Shown piece after piece: positions 23,226 through 35,485 of a stretch of 64,000 nucleotides of DNA. The position numbers and the translations under genes were made by a program. The notes beneath the pieces are model-generated. The model was not told the origin of the DNA. It searched no databases and saw nothing but the letters and a program-made list of their open reading frames with translations. Each line of letters starts with the position of its first letter. Within the stretch, counting starts at the first letter, position 1. The DNA is from Straminergon stramineum (Eukaryota > Streptophyta > Bryopsida > Hypnales > Calliergonaceae): the NCBI GenBank assembly GCA_963920665.1, contig OY987263.1, positions 37,436,547 through 37,500,546 on the forward strand, written 5' to 3'.

Positions 23226-23645
23226 GGTAGAACCTCTTTTAGTGCATGGTGTCAAGACTATGTACTAAGAGATGTTTATGCATTTAGAGAAGCCATAGGG
23301 CCACTTGTCTCTTTTTTTTTCTTTTTTTCTTTTATCTTGAAGCATGTGCCACATGTCTTTTCATCTTGAATCATGGGCATGGGCCACCTCCTGTTACAAA
23401 CTCTCTTAACCTTTGAGTGCCCAGAACAAATTCCAAAAACAAGCTACAAATAGCCACTCAATTTGATCCTATGGAATAAAAAATAAGATCCAAGAGACAT
23501 GACCATTGAGATTGCAAGAGAGGCAGAGAGGGCATCTTTGGAAGAAACTTATGGAAGTTTTCACTGTGCAGCCTAGGATATCATAATGGTCAAACTTGTC
23601 ATAGTATACACCAAGGGAGGGTGCACTAAGAGAGGTTCTATCTAT
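23226..23645. mobile_element. ~420-bp element with ~25-bp inverted ends
   Basis: Left GGTAGAACCTCTTTTAGTGC at 23226 is matched at the right, on the minus strand, by GATAGAACCTCTCTTAGTGC ending near 23645. No clear target duplication was found. It is immediately followed by a second Stowaway-like right end (TTTTAGTGGGACAGAGGAAG), so it may be inserted within another element. No coding capacity. Confidence 0.6.
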
Positions 23646-23649
23646 ATTT

Positions 23650-23683
23650 CGGATTGGGAGTTTTTTAGTGGGACAGAGGAAGT
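23650..23683. mobile_element. Orphan Stowaway-like right terminus
   Basis: GGGAGTTTTTTAGTGGGACA followed by GAGGAAGTA matches the right end of the 22561-22792 element. The following bases (TATTACTAAGGC.GACTTCCATG) also resemble the flank of that element (TATTATTAGGGCCACCTTCGATG). That implies a wider shared repeat. The corresponding left end was not found. Confidence 0.5.
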
Positions 23684-23800
23684 ATTACTAAGGCTGACTT
23701 CCATGTCATGTCATCAGGAACTTCAAGCCATGTGAACAGGGTGCCACGATGGTGCATTGAAATGCAATTAAGTTAATTTGGTGCCAACCTCTATACCAAC

Positions 23801-23994
23801 CTACACTGAATAGGGGTATTAAGGAGACCCATACTAATTAATCAACATTCCACACTAAATAAATATCTACCAATATTGCACATCAGTAGTTATTGGAGTG
23901 TTTGGGCGATGTACATCATGTTTCAAACATCCACAGTTTTCTAGAATTAGTTCCTTTAATTTTTTGGTCCCCTTAATACCCCTATTCAGTGTAG
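23801..23994. mobile_element. 194-bp foldback MITE with 29-bp inverted ends
   Basis: Left CTACACTGAATAGGGGTATT... and right arms are identical reverse complements over 29 bases except for one change (AAGGAGACC against AAGGGGACC). The interior is unrelated AT-rich sequence without an ORF. The family is unknown. Confidence 0.82.
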
Positions 23995-24125
23995 TATGGA
24001 TAAAATGACAGTAAAATGACCTGTATGCAGCCTTTGGTGTCAAAATGGCACCAAAATAATCTGGCCCAACTTTTCTGATGGTCAAGTCCGATCTATTGAA
24101 GCCCACCGATCAATGATAAATTTAG

Positions 24126-24236
24126 AATGGGGAGTTTGTTTTTTCTGGAGTCCCCATTCCAAGCATTCCAGCACCCGCGTCGATCAGTGGACTTCACCAG
24201 CCCCGGACTCCACATGGAAGTCAGCCCTTAAGCTAT
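24126..24236 (+). repeat. Dispersed GGGGA..TGGACTCCACATGGAAG unit
   Basis: A unit with GAATGGGGA, TTTTTTCTGGAGTC, CCATTCC and CTCCACATGGAAG occurs here and at 23111-23190. A shorter form is at 36880-36943 (CTCCCCATTCCACC, then CTCCACATGTAAG). Each ends next to GGCC(T/A)-type sequence. No termini were resolved. Confidence 0.5.
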
Positions 24237-24427
24237 TAATGCTCGACAGTGTGAAACCAAGTTAGCGGGAGTGATTTGGGGGGAGTTGCAGAGCCAGGAG
24301 TGATGTCATGCCATACTTCTACTGCCAGTTGTGGTGTGCTCTCGGGGGTTCAGGTATGAGCTGTTTCTGACTTCCAATGATCGCTGCTGGTTTGCTGCTG
24401 CTCTCACATGGAACTCATTGAACTTAA

Positions 24428-24573
24428 ACCCTTGAACGATGCGGCCAACGATTATTGTTCGATGAATGACAAGGAATTCTCTTGTGTAGGACAGAATTGC
24501 AACTATTCATCCTCGGAATTAGGGGTGGAATGGGAAGATCTTCTACAGTAGTTTGACTCCCAATGAATATTTC
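24428..24573 (+). mobile_element. Broken TTAA-type MITE, ~200-bp class
   Basis: Begins TTAA-ACCCTTGAACGATG and follows copies D and H through ACAGTAGTTTGACTCCCAAT, then ends abruptly at a CCCGGGGAGGGGGGG run. The right terminus and TTAA are missing, so the copy is truncated. Confidence 0.68.
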
Positions 24574-24944
24574 TTTCCCGGGGAGGGGGGGTGAGATTGT
24601 TCCGGGTCATTTGCGGTATCCTACCCTCATCGGTATGCTTGCCAGTTGCCTATGTGCATCAGAGCATCATTGGTGGCAAGTGACTTATAGTAGAACCAAC
24701 CATTACCAACCACTTAAGCATTCTATGCATGATCTGGAGTAGTAGAAGGCAATGTTAAGTTTTTGCCCTATAGAGAGAGATAGAAATGATGGGCGTTGAC
24801 AAATTTTCACAATTTTTTTTCCTGAAATTCAAATTGTTATGAATTTTAGAAGCACAAAGTTGGCATGCACCTATCCCCAACACATAGATTCTTCCATCAC
24901 TGCTCATCTAAAGACTAATTTGGCTCTCCAAACAAACACTAGAA

Positions 24945-25150
24945 GAAACCCACATTTTAGGTGATGTTTTCAAAAAAAATTGGAACGGATTTTAGGTGAC
25001 GCCGAATGCAACAAACCCATGTCTTTATGTCAACATTGATGTTATGTTGGACATTTTGTTGACATAAAAACATGGGTTTGTTGCATTCGACATCACCTAA
25101 AATCTATTTTTAAAAATTTGAAAACGTCACCCAAAATGCATGTTTGTTGT
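24945..25150. mobile_element. ~200-bp foldback element
   Basis: Left arm 24948-25043 and right arm 25059-25146 are imperfect reverse complements. Both carry the phrases ATTTTAGGTGA(C/T), GAATGCAACAAACCCATG and TTATGTCAAC on opposite strands. The loop is only about 15 bases. No ORF and no target duplication recognised. Confidence 0.78.
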
Positions 25151-25305
25151 AATGAAAGCACACGTATCATAACAGTGATGGCTAGAAGATGGTTGGAAAC
25201 CAAGAAACTAATGGTTAGATATCAGTCATCTCTCTTTTATTTTCCCATTACCTATATATTGTCTATCGGGACTGGCTAGTAATGGGTGGTTCTACCAAAG
25301 CTTAA

Positions 25306-25531
25306 CCCTAGAACGATGCCAATTAAGCACTAAAATCATCCGATGAATGACAAAGGATATCTCTGTAGTTGATAGAGAAACAATTCTTCATTTACTGTTT
25401 TTATAGCGGGAGGTGGGGGGCATGCAGAGTCTTCTTAGACATGAGTCAACCCTCATTGAAGGCCTTTCTTTTTGAGAAGTACAAAGATTCAATTACAACA
25501 AAAACCAAGAGCAACCATGTGTCATTCCAGG
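25306..25531 (+). mobile_element. Diverged TTAA-flanked MITE, ~225 bp
   Basis: TTAA at 25302-25305 and 25532-25535 flank the unit. The left end CCCTAGAACGATG and the right end (minus strand) CCCTGGAATGACA are inverted. The left part contains ATCCGATGAATGACAA, shared with the 200-bp class, but the remainder is unlike it. Its right TTAA is directly followed by another CCC end (CCCATTAAGGACC), suggesting a second element inserted at the same TTAA. Confidence 0.65.
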
Positions 25532-25539
25532 GTTAACCC

Positions 25540-28218
25540 ATTAAGGACCATGGTTGATTTTGGAGGGGCAGACGAGATGTTCTATGGACCTAGTCTAAAT
25601 ATGATAAAAAAAAAATATCAAACCAAGATGAATTTGGGAGATCTTACTATACCAATTGAAAAGAGGTGTGAATGCTTGGAGCTTTGCAACACATTTTGAG
25701 ATGATTGACAGTTTCCAATTTAGATTCCTACATTGATTTGGCATATTTTTAGCCCGGATTTTGTTTGTTTTTTCAACCCCTAAATCACATGCCAACACAA
25801 AATTTTCCAATCCTTATCCCCATACATTCATTTCCAATTTTTCTACACTCGTCCCTTTTCATTCAACCTCAAACTCATTCTAAAACTCTGACTATCAAGG
25901 AAAAAGTGTCAATTTTGATCATAAAGTGGTTAACCAGACCTTAGTGAGTTAACTCAATTGGGAACTCCCGTTGGTAGTGGGTCATGTATGAAGAAATTCA
26001 AGAACTTGTATTTTGGGTGGGTCTTGAATCATTTAGAAACTAAGATCATTGACGTGGATCTCCATAGGGGGCGGGAGTCGTAGCCAACAATGGAATCTTT
26101 GGGTTTGAAGGGAAGCTAAGTAAGTTAGCATGGGTAGCAATCTTGCCATTTTAGCAAACAAAATTACATCATTCACTAAAAGAATTTGAGTAGAAATATC
26201 AATTCACTCAAGCATTCACCCATGTAGAAAGAGGTTTGAGAGTAGGACTAACTCTTGAAGGGCTTGAAAGCTCTTGGCAACCATATAGTATATTATGAAT
26301 TTGGTGGTATTGAATAGAAAAACATTGACCAATATTTTTCAATACAAAGTAAATGAATAATCATGTTAGTACGTAAATAACAAAGTATCACAAGTCGTAT
26401 ATGAAATTGTAGTTGAAAAATTATAAAGCTTAATACATGTCATATAGAGGGATCCCAAGAGTCTTTTCAAGGGCTAAGTTGCAATATAAGACTTCCCAAG
26501 GCCCATATGGACATTAACTTATTGCCCACATTGATCTTGCACTATAGCTTGGAACTCCATGACCTCTGTTCTATTATACTAAATAGTAAAATTAGGTTGC
26601 CCCTCACTATAAATATTCCTCGACATTTAACACAATATAAATATTTATTGTTACTACACAAGAATGCACGACTTTTGAATCAAGTGATGTTGTAATTGGG
26701 ACTTGTGAACCTTCATGTGTACAAATGGAAATATATATGTAGAAATATTTGTTGACTTTGATGGCTTGTAAAGTAATTTTCTTGAGGTAAGGCAACTTAA
26801 TTATTCAAGCAACCTAATTTCACTATTTAGTGTAATGTTTGTATACTCCTACTGATTGTGGCATTTGGTATTTGGAAAATTTGTCCATAATTGATGTTTT
26901 GGGGATAGACCATTGGTGAGTTTATCCACTGAAAATCATGAAATTTGTAACAAAAATTCCTAGAAGATTGAAGATTTGGGGGGGGGGGGGGGGGGGGGAG
27001 AATTTGTCTAGAAAAATATTTGGTCTTATGTAAGAAAAAAATCAGCACCAACTACCCTCTAAGTAACGTGGCCTACGTGAGAAATGTGAGTGCCTCCAAA
27101 AACATTTCTTTTTCCCACCGTCTAATTTAAAAGGACTTATAAAGATTTATTTTCTTTCAATAGTATCATTAGCAATTCAAATAGAAAACCAACACTAAGT
27201 ATTGAAGTCTTTCATAAGTGTCCAACTCTTGGGTATTATTTTTGAATCTTCAAAGTTTAAATTATACAAAAAATAGCATTGACACTAGACTATCTAGCCT
27301 TATGTGAACATCCTTGAAGTGAGAAATGCTTGAATTGCTTTAAGCAACTTTAAATGGTTATGTGTTCAATTCTTCTTACAGATTTTTAAAAATTCCATGG
27401 TATTATTAAGCAAGCCAAATGGTTCCCCACTATGAGTTACTAAAGGCAAGATATTCTATACCAATAGTTGTCTTAATTCTTACACTTGTTCAAAAATAAA
27501 CTAACAAGAAAGTTACACTTGAACTAACTATGTCATTCACTAAAGGTAGTTTGCCTACATTGGTTAGTTACGTCGTGTTTCATTGTAAAAATATCAGAGA
27601 CTACTCAAATATATTAGAAATATCTATTATGTGGTAGGGACTTCTATTTAAATTTAGATATTGTATCGTGATTTTGTAATTTCTTGAAAAACTATAAAGT
27701 GATACCCACAATCAATGATGGTGAATTTTGAAAGCTAGTTCAGAATCTGACAAATAAACAAATGGACCAACCAAACAATAAGATATTTTTAGACCTTATT
27801 GACTTCACATGTGTCACAATTTCATATTCACAATGTCATGTATTACCGTTTCATATTTAGAGGCTCATGTTTTGAAACTTGTATCTTTTTCAATTCCATC
27901 CCCTTGTTTTTGAGTTCCTACCTTCTTTGTACTCAGTTTGTCTCTTTAAACATATATCTCTATTTTCCATCTAAATCTAAATGTCTATAGAGGAATCCTC
28001 TATATAATGGATGTTGCCACCTAGGTACCAAAAAATGGGACAAATTAATCTCTACTTGATAGTGTTCAAGAGATGTGTTGATGTCCTAAACTTGGATTTT
28101 GAACAACAATATTTATGGAGTTAGGTTTTGAAGATGAATTTCCTACTTTCAACCAAAAAAATTCCAAAACCAAATCAATCCAAATTTTCAAGGAGGAATC
28201 ACTACTACAAGCATGCAA
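25540..28218. other. AT-rich non-coding stretch with poly-G tract
   Basis: No gene is supported. Starts with an unpaired CCCATTAAGGACC end. A run of about 22 G lies at 26977-26998. Remaining sequence is AT-rich without recognised structure. Confidence 0.5.
26977..26998 (+). repeat. Poly-G homopolymer tract
   Basis: About 22 consecutive G in AT-rich surroundings. Length is likely variable and may be affected by sequencing or assembly. Confidence 0.85.
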
Positions 28219-28222
28219 TTAA

Positions 28223-28444
28223 CTCCTAAATGACGTTGCGGACATTTTTTGTCCAATGAATGACAAGGAATTCTCCTCTCTAGGACAGAATTGCAACTCT
28301 TCATCATTGGAATTAGAGGTGGAAAGGGAAGATCTTTTGCAATAGTTTGACTCCCAATGAGTATTTTTTATTTTCTTCAAGTGGATGATGTCACACAATT
28401 CCAAAATGGTTGATTTCCATTGTCACCAACCCAGCATTCAAGGG
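28223..28444 (+). mobile_element. TTAA-flanked MITE, ~220-bp class, copy H
   Basis: TTAA at 28219-28222 and 28445-28448 flank a 222-bp unit. It is colinear with copies D and G: CCAATGAATGACAAGGAATTC, then TTTGACTCCCAATGA, then GTGGATGATGTCACA, ending CATTCAAGGG. The left end is CTCCTAAATGACG, slightly changed from the usual CCCCTAAA. Confidence 0.82.
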
Positions 28445-28448
28445 TTAA

Positions 28449-29102
28449 GTTAGTAATTTAATAGGTGGCTAAGGTAGACAAATCCACTACCATTGTTGTG
28501 ACATATTTCTACCTATCTGAAAAAGCACGGGGCTTCTAGTTGTAGTAAATGTTTGTGAAAAAGAAAAAAAATCCCAATGAACAAAGAAACCCTAAATCCA
28601 ATACTAAGTCCCTCTCACCATAACTAATTACAATATGTATCCTGTATATAACACTTGCTTTCGATGAAAATAAACTTACTATTGCTTTAGTAAGTTCACT
28701 CTCACTTGCAACCTTCAATGGAACTTCAAAAAGAGACTCTACTATTGCTTTAGCAAAGTCACTTTTACCCACAACCCTGAGTAGAACTCAAGGAAAAAAA
28801 AAGTAACTCTCACTAGAACACAAAGTAAAAGCAACTTCCACAACCTCAACCCTCAATGATAAATATATTCACTGTGGAAAAAGATTCAAGATTCCCGATT
28901 AATGGAAGAAGTAAGCACTTTAAATACCCACAAAAGGAACTTAGAGCTACAAACAATATAGGATAAATGCCCTATCTTACTAACAACTTAAATAGTCACC
29001 AACCTTCAATTATCGCCCAACAAGCCTAACTACCTTACTATTTGGAACCAACATAGAAGTAAAAAGATGTCTATCTCTTAGCTAGTAAACGGCCCACATC
29101 AC
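28449..29102. other. AT-rich non-coding stretch
   Basis: Contains two near-identical phrases (TACTATTGCTTTAG.AA.TTCAC..TCAC.TGCAACC type) at about 28676 and 28738, a small local duplication. No gene supported. Confidence 0.45.
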
Positions 29103-29290
29103 GACACCATCCCTTGACCCAATCCCACCCAAATGTAGGGCCCTCATTGATTCTATGATGAGAATTTATGACAGTAGTACATGCCTTAACTCACATTAAC
29201 TTCACAATAAGACATGTATTATACTTTTACATTCTCATTCTAGAATCAATGAGGACCTTACATTTGGGTGGTATGGGTCAAGCTACCTTA
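29103..29290 (+). mobile_element. Foldback MITE, copy 1 of an inverted pair
   Basis: Inverted arms of about 58 bases: CTTGACCCAATCCCACCCAA at the left, with the reverse complement of the arm at the right ending near 29282. Arm identity is high over CACCCAAATGTA(G/A)GG and CTCATTGATTCTA. The centre contains TACATGCCTTAACTCACATT. The same element is found reversed at 30366-30555. No ORF. Confidence 0.8.
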
Positions 29291-29849
29291 TACCTAAAAT
29301 TGCTCCCTACCTAAACCCACTCTCATCACTCTCTGCACTTCTCCAAAAATCAGTATGTACTTAAATTGAAAAAACTATTTCAAAACCTCTACCAAAAAAA
29401 ACTTGGATCTTTCATAACTTTTGCATACAATATCCAAATTTCATGTTTTTTGGTGCGTTGGAACCTCCTTTCACTTGCCACCAAGAAAATTTGAAAATTT
29501 GATCAATCTAATAATAGTAACTAGATACATTAGCAAAACAAATGTGACGGTTTGGGGGTACCCACTTTAGAGCTTCTGAGCCACGTCATCAAATAATGCA
29601 AAAAAGGGAATTTAATGGCATCATAACTTAACTTCTGGAATTCCGATCTCATGATCTGGCAGTGCCATGTCACCACCAATAATTGATAACAGGATTGGAA
29701 CTCCTTGGCTTCCCAAAGAGAGGGCACCTGTGATATATTACTTAGGTCTGCCGAATATTCACAGGCTTAGGGCCCACTTCATTCCGAATTTTTTTTTTCA
29801 ACCAAAAAGACATTATTATTGTTTTTACAGTACTCATTGTTTTTTGGGT

Positions 29850-29880
29850 TGTTTTTTTTTTTTTTTTGGGGGGGGGGGGC
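29850..29880 (+). repeat. Poly-T then poly-G tract
   Basis: A T-run of about 17 leads straight into a G-run of about 12. A similar T-run/G-run junction lies at 51331-51349. Possibly slippage-prone. Confidence 0.8.
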
Positions 29881-30365
29881 TTTTGAAGTGAGTGGACTCC
29901 TCATGGTACTGTTATGAAACTCCATATGACAAGGGCTGGAATCAAAATGCCTGTTGTTTCAGGTGAGTGCACTACGGAGGGGGAAAACTAAAGCTTAAAA
30001 AAAAACAATTGTACTTTCATTGCAATTCCTAAAAGTAAACCCATAAATATCACAATTTTTTTTCATACAAAATATTGATTGAATCTGCGTGAATTTGAAA
30101 TGATGATGACAATTTGCACTACGTTTGACATGAATTAACCCTTCATAGAAACTCTGAATAAAATTTTATGGTTATAAAATCTGGAAATGGATAAAATTTT
30201 AATTTATAGTCTGGTTTTTTTTCTAAAGGGGTTGTTTACTAGGAATTTTGTACGTATTTGCAAATTGCAGGCATATGCAAGGCAATATGTTGCCTATGAT
30301 GTGATGGTATGGTATGACATGGCACTTGTAATGGTTGAAACTTGTCACCCTATGATGCTAGAAGC

Positions 30366-30555
30366 TAAGGTAGCTTTATCCAATACCACCCAAATGTAGG
30401 GTTCTCATTGATTCTAGAGTGAAAATGTAAAACTATAGTACATGTCTTATTGTGAAGTTAATGTGAGTTAAGGCATGTACTATTACCATAAACCCTCGTC
30501 ATAGAATCAATGAGGGCCCTACATTTGGGTGGGATTGGGTCAAGGGGTGGTAATG
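30366..30555 (-). mobile_element. Foldback MITE, copy 2 (inverted relative to 29103-29290)
   Basis: The same family as 29103-29290. The asymmetric centre (GTCTTATTGTGAAGTTAATG) is the reverse complement of the centre of copy 1, so the copies point towards each other about 1.08 kb apart. Terminal AAGGTAGCTT is shared with copy 1 on the opposite strand. Confidence 0.8.
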
Positions 30556-31381
30556 GGTTTGTCTACCTTACCACTCTCATTTGTCATTTTGCCTAGAATG
30601 CCATCTTGACAATCAAATATGTGAGCTAAATATTGTTATTTTGTTTAGACATTGCCACTAGGTCCTCCTAATTTTATTAATGGTGTCCTAACTTGAGTTA
30701 TCAACTTGAAGTGGTGATTTTGTCTTTATAGAAGGCAAATGTTATGGGCCTTGGTAATTGTATTCACATCAACTATTATGATTTTGATCCTAGTGCCAAG
30801 TAGGTGCTCTTTGAGTTCATTTTCTTCATACCATTCCAAAGCCTCTAGTAGTTTTGTAAACTATTCCATACAAGTACACAAAAATCATATGGTGTTGGTC
30901 ATATCATCCAAGTTGGTTTTTGGTATTGTAGAGATGACCTCATGGGTGAGTTCTTGATAGATCTTAATGTTCTCTATCCCTTGGTAATTAAATATGTGAA
31001 AATTCAAGGCACCAAAGCTTGTGATGTTAAACATTTTGTGCACCCTTCCCTTTCTAGATATTTGATGGGAGAAGTGTTGACTCTAGCAAAAGCAGAAGAT
31101 GTCCACCCCTATCGTGGGCATTTTGATCTCCATGTCAAGCTAGGTTTTTAACCATTGTTGTTGTTCTATGAAGAGCCATAGGATCCCAAATTGAGTCTTA
31201 AAACTAAAAATTAGAGCCCAACCACTCTTACAAACAAAGTGTGATTGAAAGTTAGAAGTAGAAGAAAGAGTTCAAATTGCAACTCAAACTTAATGGTGAG
31301 GTTAGAAGACTAATTTAACCCCTGATAGAGGCAATGGCTACATACTAAACAAAATTTCTTGATTTAAAACTAGTAGTTGAC

Positions 31382-31463
31382 TAAATTGAATACTAGCTAG
31401 AGCCTTAAGTAGATGTTTAGTAGAACTTATGGCTCTAGCTAGTATATAGTTTAGTCACCTCTT
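31382..31463. repeat. Inverted repeat around CTAGCTAGAGCC
   Basis: CTAAATTGAATACTAGCTAG followed by AGCC at 31382 is mirrored by GGCTCTAGCTAGTATATAGT starting near 31433. Arms are about 24 bases with a few mismatches. Confidence 0.6.
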
Positions 31464-34400
31464 CTATTTGATTCCCTAGTCCATTAGTCCGTAGAAAACA
31501 ATTAGTTGTATTAGAAGTCAACAATGTCAACTTAAAGCATTTCCAAAATCTAGAAAAAAATAGAAGAAATATAGAAAATAGGTTGGGAAAAAAATAGAAA
31601 AGGATGAAATAGAAAAGATAGGTTGAATAAGATTATTGGATCATAGGTTTCAACTCATCTAATCATTGTAAACTTAAGCAATATGCAAAAATAAAAATAA
31701 AAAATTAGATGGAGCAAGACATGTACTATGAAGTAATCACAATCATCATAGAGGAAGATGAAACCATGGTATCAATGGAGTTATATGTACATGTTTAGAA
31801 TTACCCTTCATTCTTTGTTGTTATGTAGAGAACATAATTACAATTAGAATCTAAATGGTTAAGTTATACCTTTAGAAGTCTACCAAAATTCAACTTCGAA
31901 TAATTTGGAATGACTTATGTAATTTCTAGAGGTTTATGGAAACATATTAAACTGAAAAAATAGATAAATTTGAAGAAGATGTTCGAGGATGAAGTTTGGT
32001 AGTACAAGAAGATAATTTTGGATGAAAAGTAGTAAAAACCATCCAAATCAGGTCAAACTAGAATCTTAGAGTCTAGGTAAAATTTAGAAGTCAAACCCCA
32101 AGAGAAAATACCAATTTGGAATTATAGGTTAGTAGAGAAGTTTTAGAGTGCCAATTACAAAGCAAACTTCATTTGTTCAAAACTTTTGATAGGAAAGTCC
32201 AAATTTAAAGTTGTAGTCATATTTTCAACCTTCTTTTCTGACTATTTGTCTTTTGTTAGTAAAGTATGCTGGAATTTCTTTTGATTCCGCAAACAAGTAG
32301 TTAAGGAAAACAAATAGTTATATTACATCCTTTTTGTACTTTTTGGATCTAATAGTTAGGTTGATTCACTTGAAGTTCAACATGTAGTTAGATTTAGTTT
32401 GAGACAATTATTTCCTTTTGGGGAATTTAGCTTGACAATTTGTATTAGGAGTCTCTCTTAGTTTCTCTCAATCTTCTTGGTTGTCAAGTTGTTGATTTTC
32501 CTATGCACATAAATTTTCTTTACATGAATATAATCAGCATTAACAAATTGTTGGTCTTGTCAAATTGTGAATTTTTAGTGGTATAAATTGGAAATCCAAT
32601 GATTGGATTATGTGTGTGTTTGTGGACTGACAAATCATTTATTAAGGTTGTGAATGTTGTGTGGATGTTTGTGAATTAATTGTCTTATCAATTTGTCTGT
32701 TGTTGTTTTAAATTACAATTTGTGTTGGAAACTTTAGTTAAGTCAATGAGTGGCAAGTCTGTGAATGACTACATTTTGAAGGCAATGCTTTACTATGTTG
32801 AAGAGTAGTTAGACAAGTCGTTTGAATAGAATATTTATAAAAAACCCAAATTGGGTGATGTTAATTTGTAATTTGTAAACCAATTGTGTGCGAGTGAATG
32901 GTGCTATGAACCAGTGGAGCCAAGTGGATATGCAGTGATGGAAGAACGAATGGTGATCTTGTAGTGATTGGAGAATTGGGCACCGAGACAAATTGTTCGT
33001 GGATATAAACTAAAGATTGCGTAACCCAATATTGGGAGTGGTTCATAACTAATTCTTTAAATAAATTTTATTGTAACTAGTTTGGATATGTTCATGTTTA
33101 CATAATGATCTTTTGTGTGATTAATTAGACAAGTTGGAATTTGGAACTTGTGGTTTGGTGAAGTAAGTGAGGGTGATGTGACGAGGGTGTTTGCTTATTC
33201 ATAGACAAATTGTTAAGTAATTACTAAATTTAGATTTGTTTGGAATATGGGTAGTATTATGTTTAGGATAAACTAATTGAACAATGTTCACTGTTATGTA
33301 AGTCTAAAAACATATTAATAGAATCCTAAATAATTAAAAAGTGCTTATGAATGAAGTAAAGAGGTTGTTGTATTCAGACTATTCATTTATAGGCAAATTC
33401 TCTTTGAATATTGGCTAAGTAATGGTTAAAAAAATAGTAGATGTATATGAGATTTAAGAGTAATTAAGTATAACGAGTTGTGTGTCTAACTGTGTAGTGA
33501 ATCAATTAAAGGAGCTTGCATACACACCACCATGCCCTACATTTAGAATAGAGACAATTTGTTGGGGGAATTCAATATATTAATAGGCATTCCAAATAGC
33601 GATGTAGTTAGTGATTGTGACAAATTGTTTTGGTAATAAATATCACCAATAATTAAAGAATGTGTATGGGAATTTTTGGGTACATAAATATACATATATT
33701 TAATATATGTGTTGCATTAGGTTCTAGAGCATGCATGTTGACGAATTGTTGATCAATCTTGACAAATTGTTCTTAAATTTGAGCCCCATAATAGATAGGA
33801 TTGGGATTGCAGTCATGAATCCTTAGCATGGGTAAAGGACTAGTCAAACAAATTTATCCTTGGCTATAAGAGTGTGAATGACTAAATGTATAAATTTAGA
33901 CAAATAATATTAAAATTCCATCCTCTTTTGAATTACATGTGACTTTAGCTACAAAAGCATTAGACTATTTGATTATTCCCTAGATTTGAACCCCTATACT
34001 TAGTCTTGGGTGTTTTGTGAGGAAGCAAAATTCTAGACTACAAAAGTGTCTTAACATTTTAGAAAGTTAATTTTATCATCTACAAATTGGAGTTATCAAA
34101 CATTCAAAAATCACAAGTGAAAGTTGAAAGTTTAGAGTAGTGGTCATTGATTAGAAGTTCAAAACTGATCTTTAAAAGCAAATCAAAGCATAAAGTTGAA
34201 TCCAAAACATTTCGAAAATTCTTCTAAGAACCCATAACTATTTGACTCTTGAAAAATAGAGCAAAACCTAAGGAGTTAGAGTAGTGTGAAGTTTGGTCTT
34301 AAAAAAGTCTAGAAGATTATGTATGTTCTAGTCATCCATTCAATCTACATTTGTTTGTTTTGTTTTTGTTGGTTGGTTGGTACAATGAGATATCTGAAAT

Positions 34401-35446
34401 TGTACATCCCCTAGTCACATTTGTGGTATTGTTGCAAAAAATATATTGAAGTTTGAAGTTTTTGTGACTTAAAAATATTACTTTTATTTATTTATGTATC
34501 ATTCTATAACAATCCCAATAACAATATCACATGGCATATTGGTTAAAGTGAAATCAAAACCTCATAAACTCCAGACAACCTTAAACTAAAGTTTGAAAGT
34601 AAAAGTGAATTTGGACTAATAGGTCAGTAGGAAATTTTAGATGGAATTTATTACAAAATTTTTTAAGTAGAACTTGATCCACTTGGAACTTTTGATAGGA
34701 AAGTCCAATCAAAGATATCATTACCTATTTTGGAAAGGGCACAAAATACTCTACAATTGAGTCTATTTATAAATTTTACTAACTTTGTTTTGGAGATTCA
34801 AGTTTTGGTCTACATTGATCATAACCAATCAAAATCATAGTTTGCATCATTTTCATTTGATATTTGAAGCATTTAGGATACATCATTAGAAATGACTTGT
34901 CCATTACTTAGAAGTCCTATTGGATGATCCTTAAGTGCTTGTTTAAGATTTAAAGATCAAAACACAAAGAACTTGATTGTGCTTGCTTTATCTCAAGGGT
35001 GGAAGTAAAATGCTCACACACAACTTCACACATTTTGCCAAAATTGCAATGTCAAATATATGTATGGTCATAGAAGATGTTTTGAAAGATATTATGATAA
35101 TCTTCACCCATGAAGGGAAGAAAATTTGAGTGATTTTTTAGTTTTTAGTTTTTTGTGTTCAGCATGTTTTAGAAGGCAGTATTAGCCATTTTTAGTGAAT
35201 TGTGGATTTTTTTGCAACTAACAATTTGTTTAGATCTATAAAACATAAGAGTATGATGATTTATTGTTGAAGCATGGGACTAATACATGATTTTTTCCTC
35301 TACCATTCAGATTTGAAAAAATTAAATTATGACCATGCAAGAAATTTCTAAAAAATTGACCAATGTTTAGCTAATTTCTTTGTAGGTTGATTTGGAGTAA
35401 GTTAGACATCTTAGCTGCATCTGAAATTTTGCATAAGTGAACCTAA

Positions 35447-35450
<4 letters not shown>

Positions 35451-35480
<30 letters not shown>
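35451..35480. repeat. AT dinucleotide microsatellite
   Basis: About fifteen uninterrupted AT units, directly followed by AAAAAGG. Confidence 0.95.

Positions 35481-35485
<5 letters not shown>

Noticed and set aside
23226..23245. CACTACAGG start considered as a CACTA (En/Spm) terminus
   Set aside because: The other end does not finish in TAGTG at the mirrored position and no 3-bp target duplication was found.
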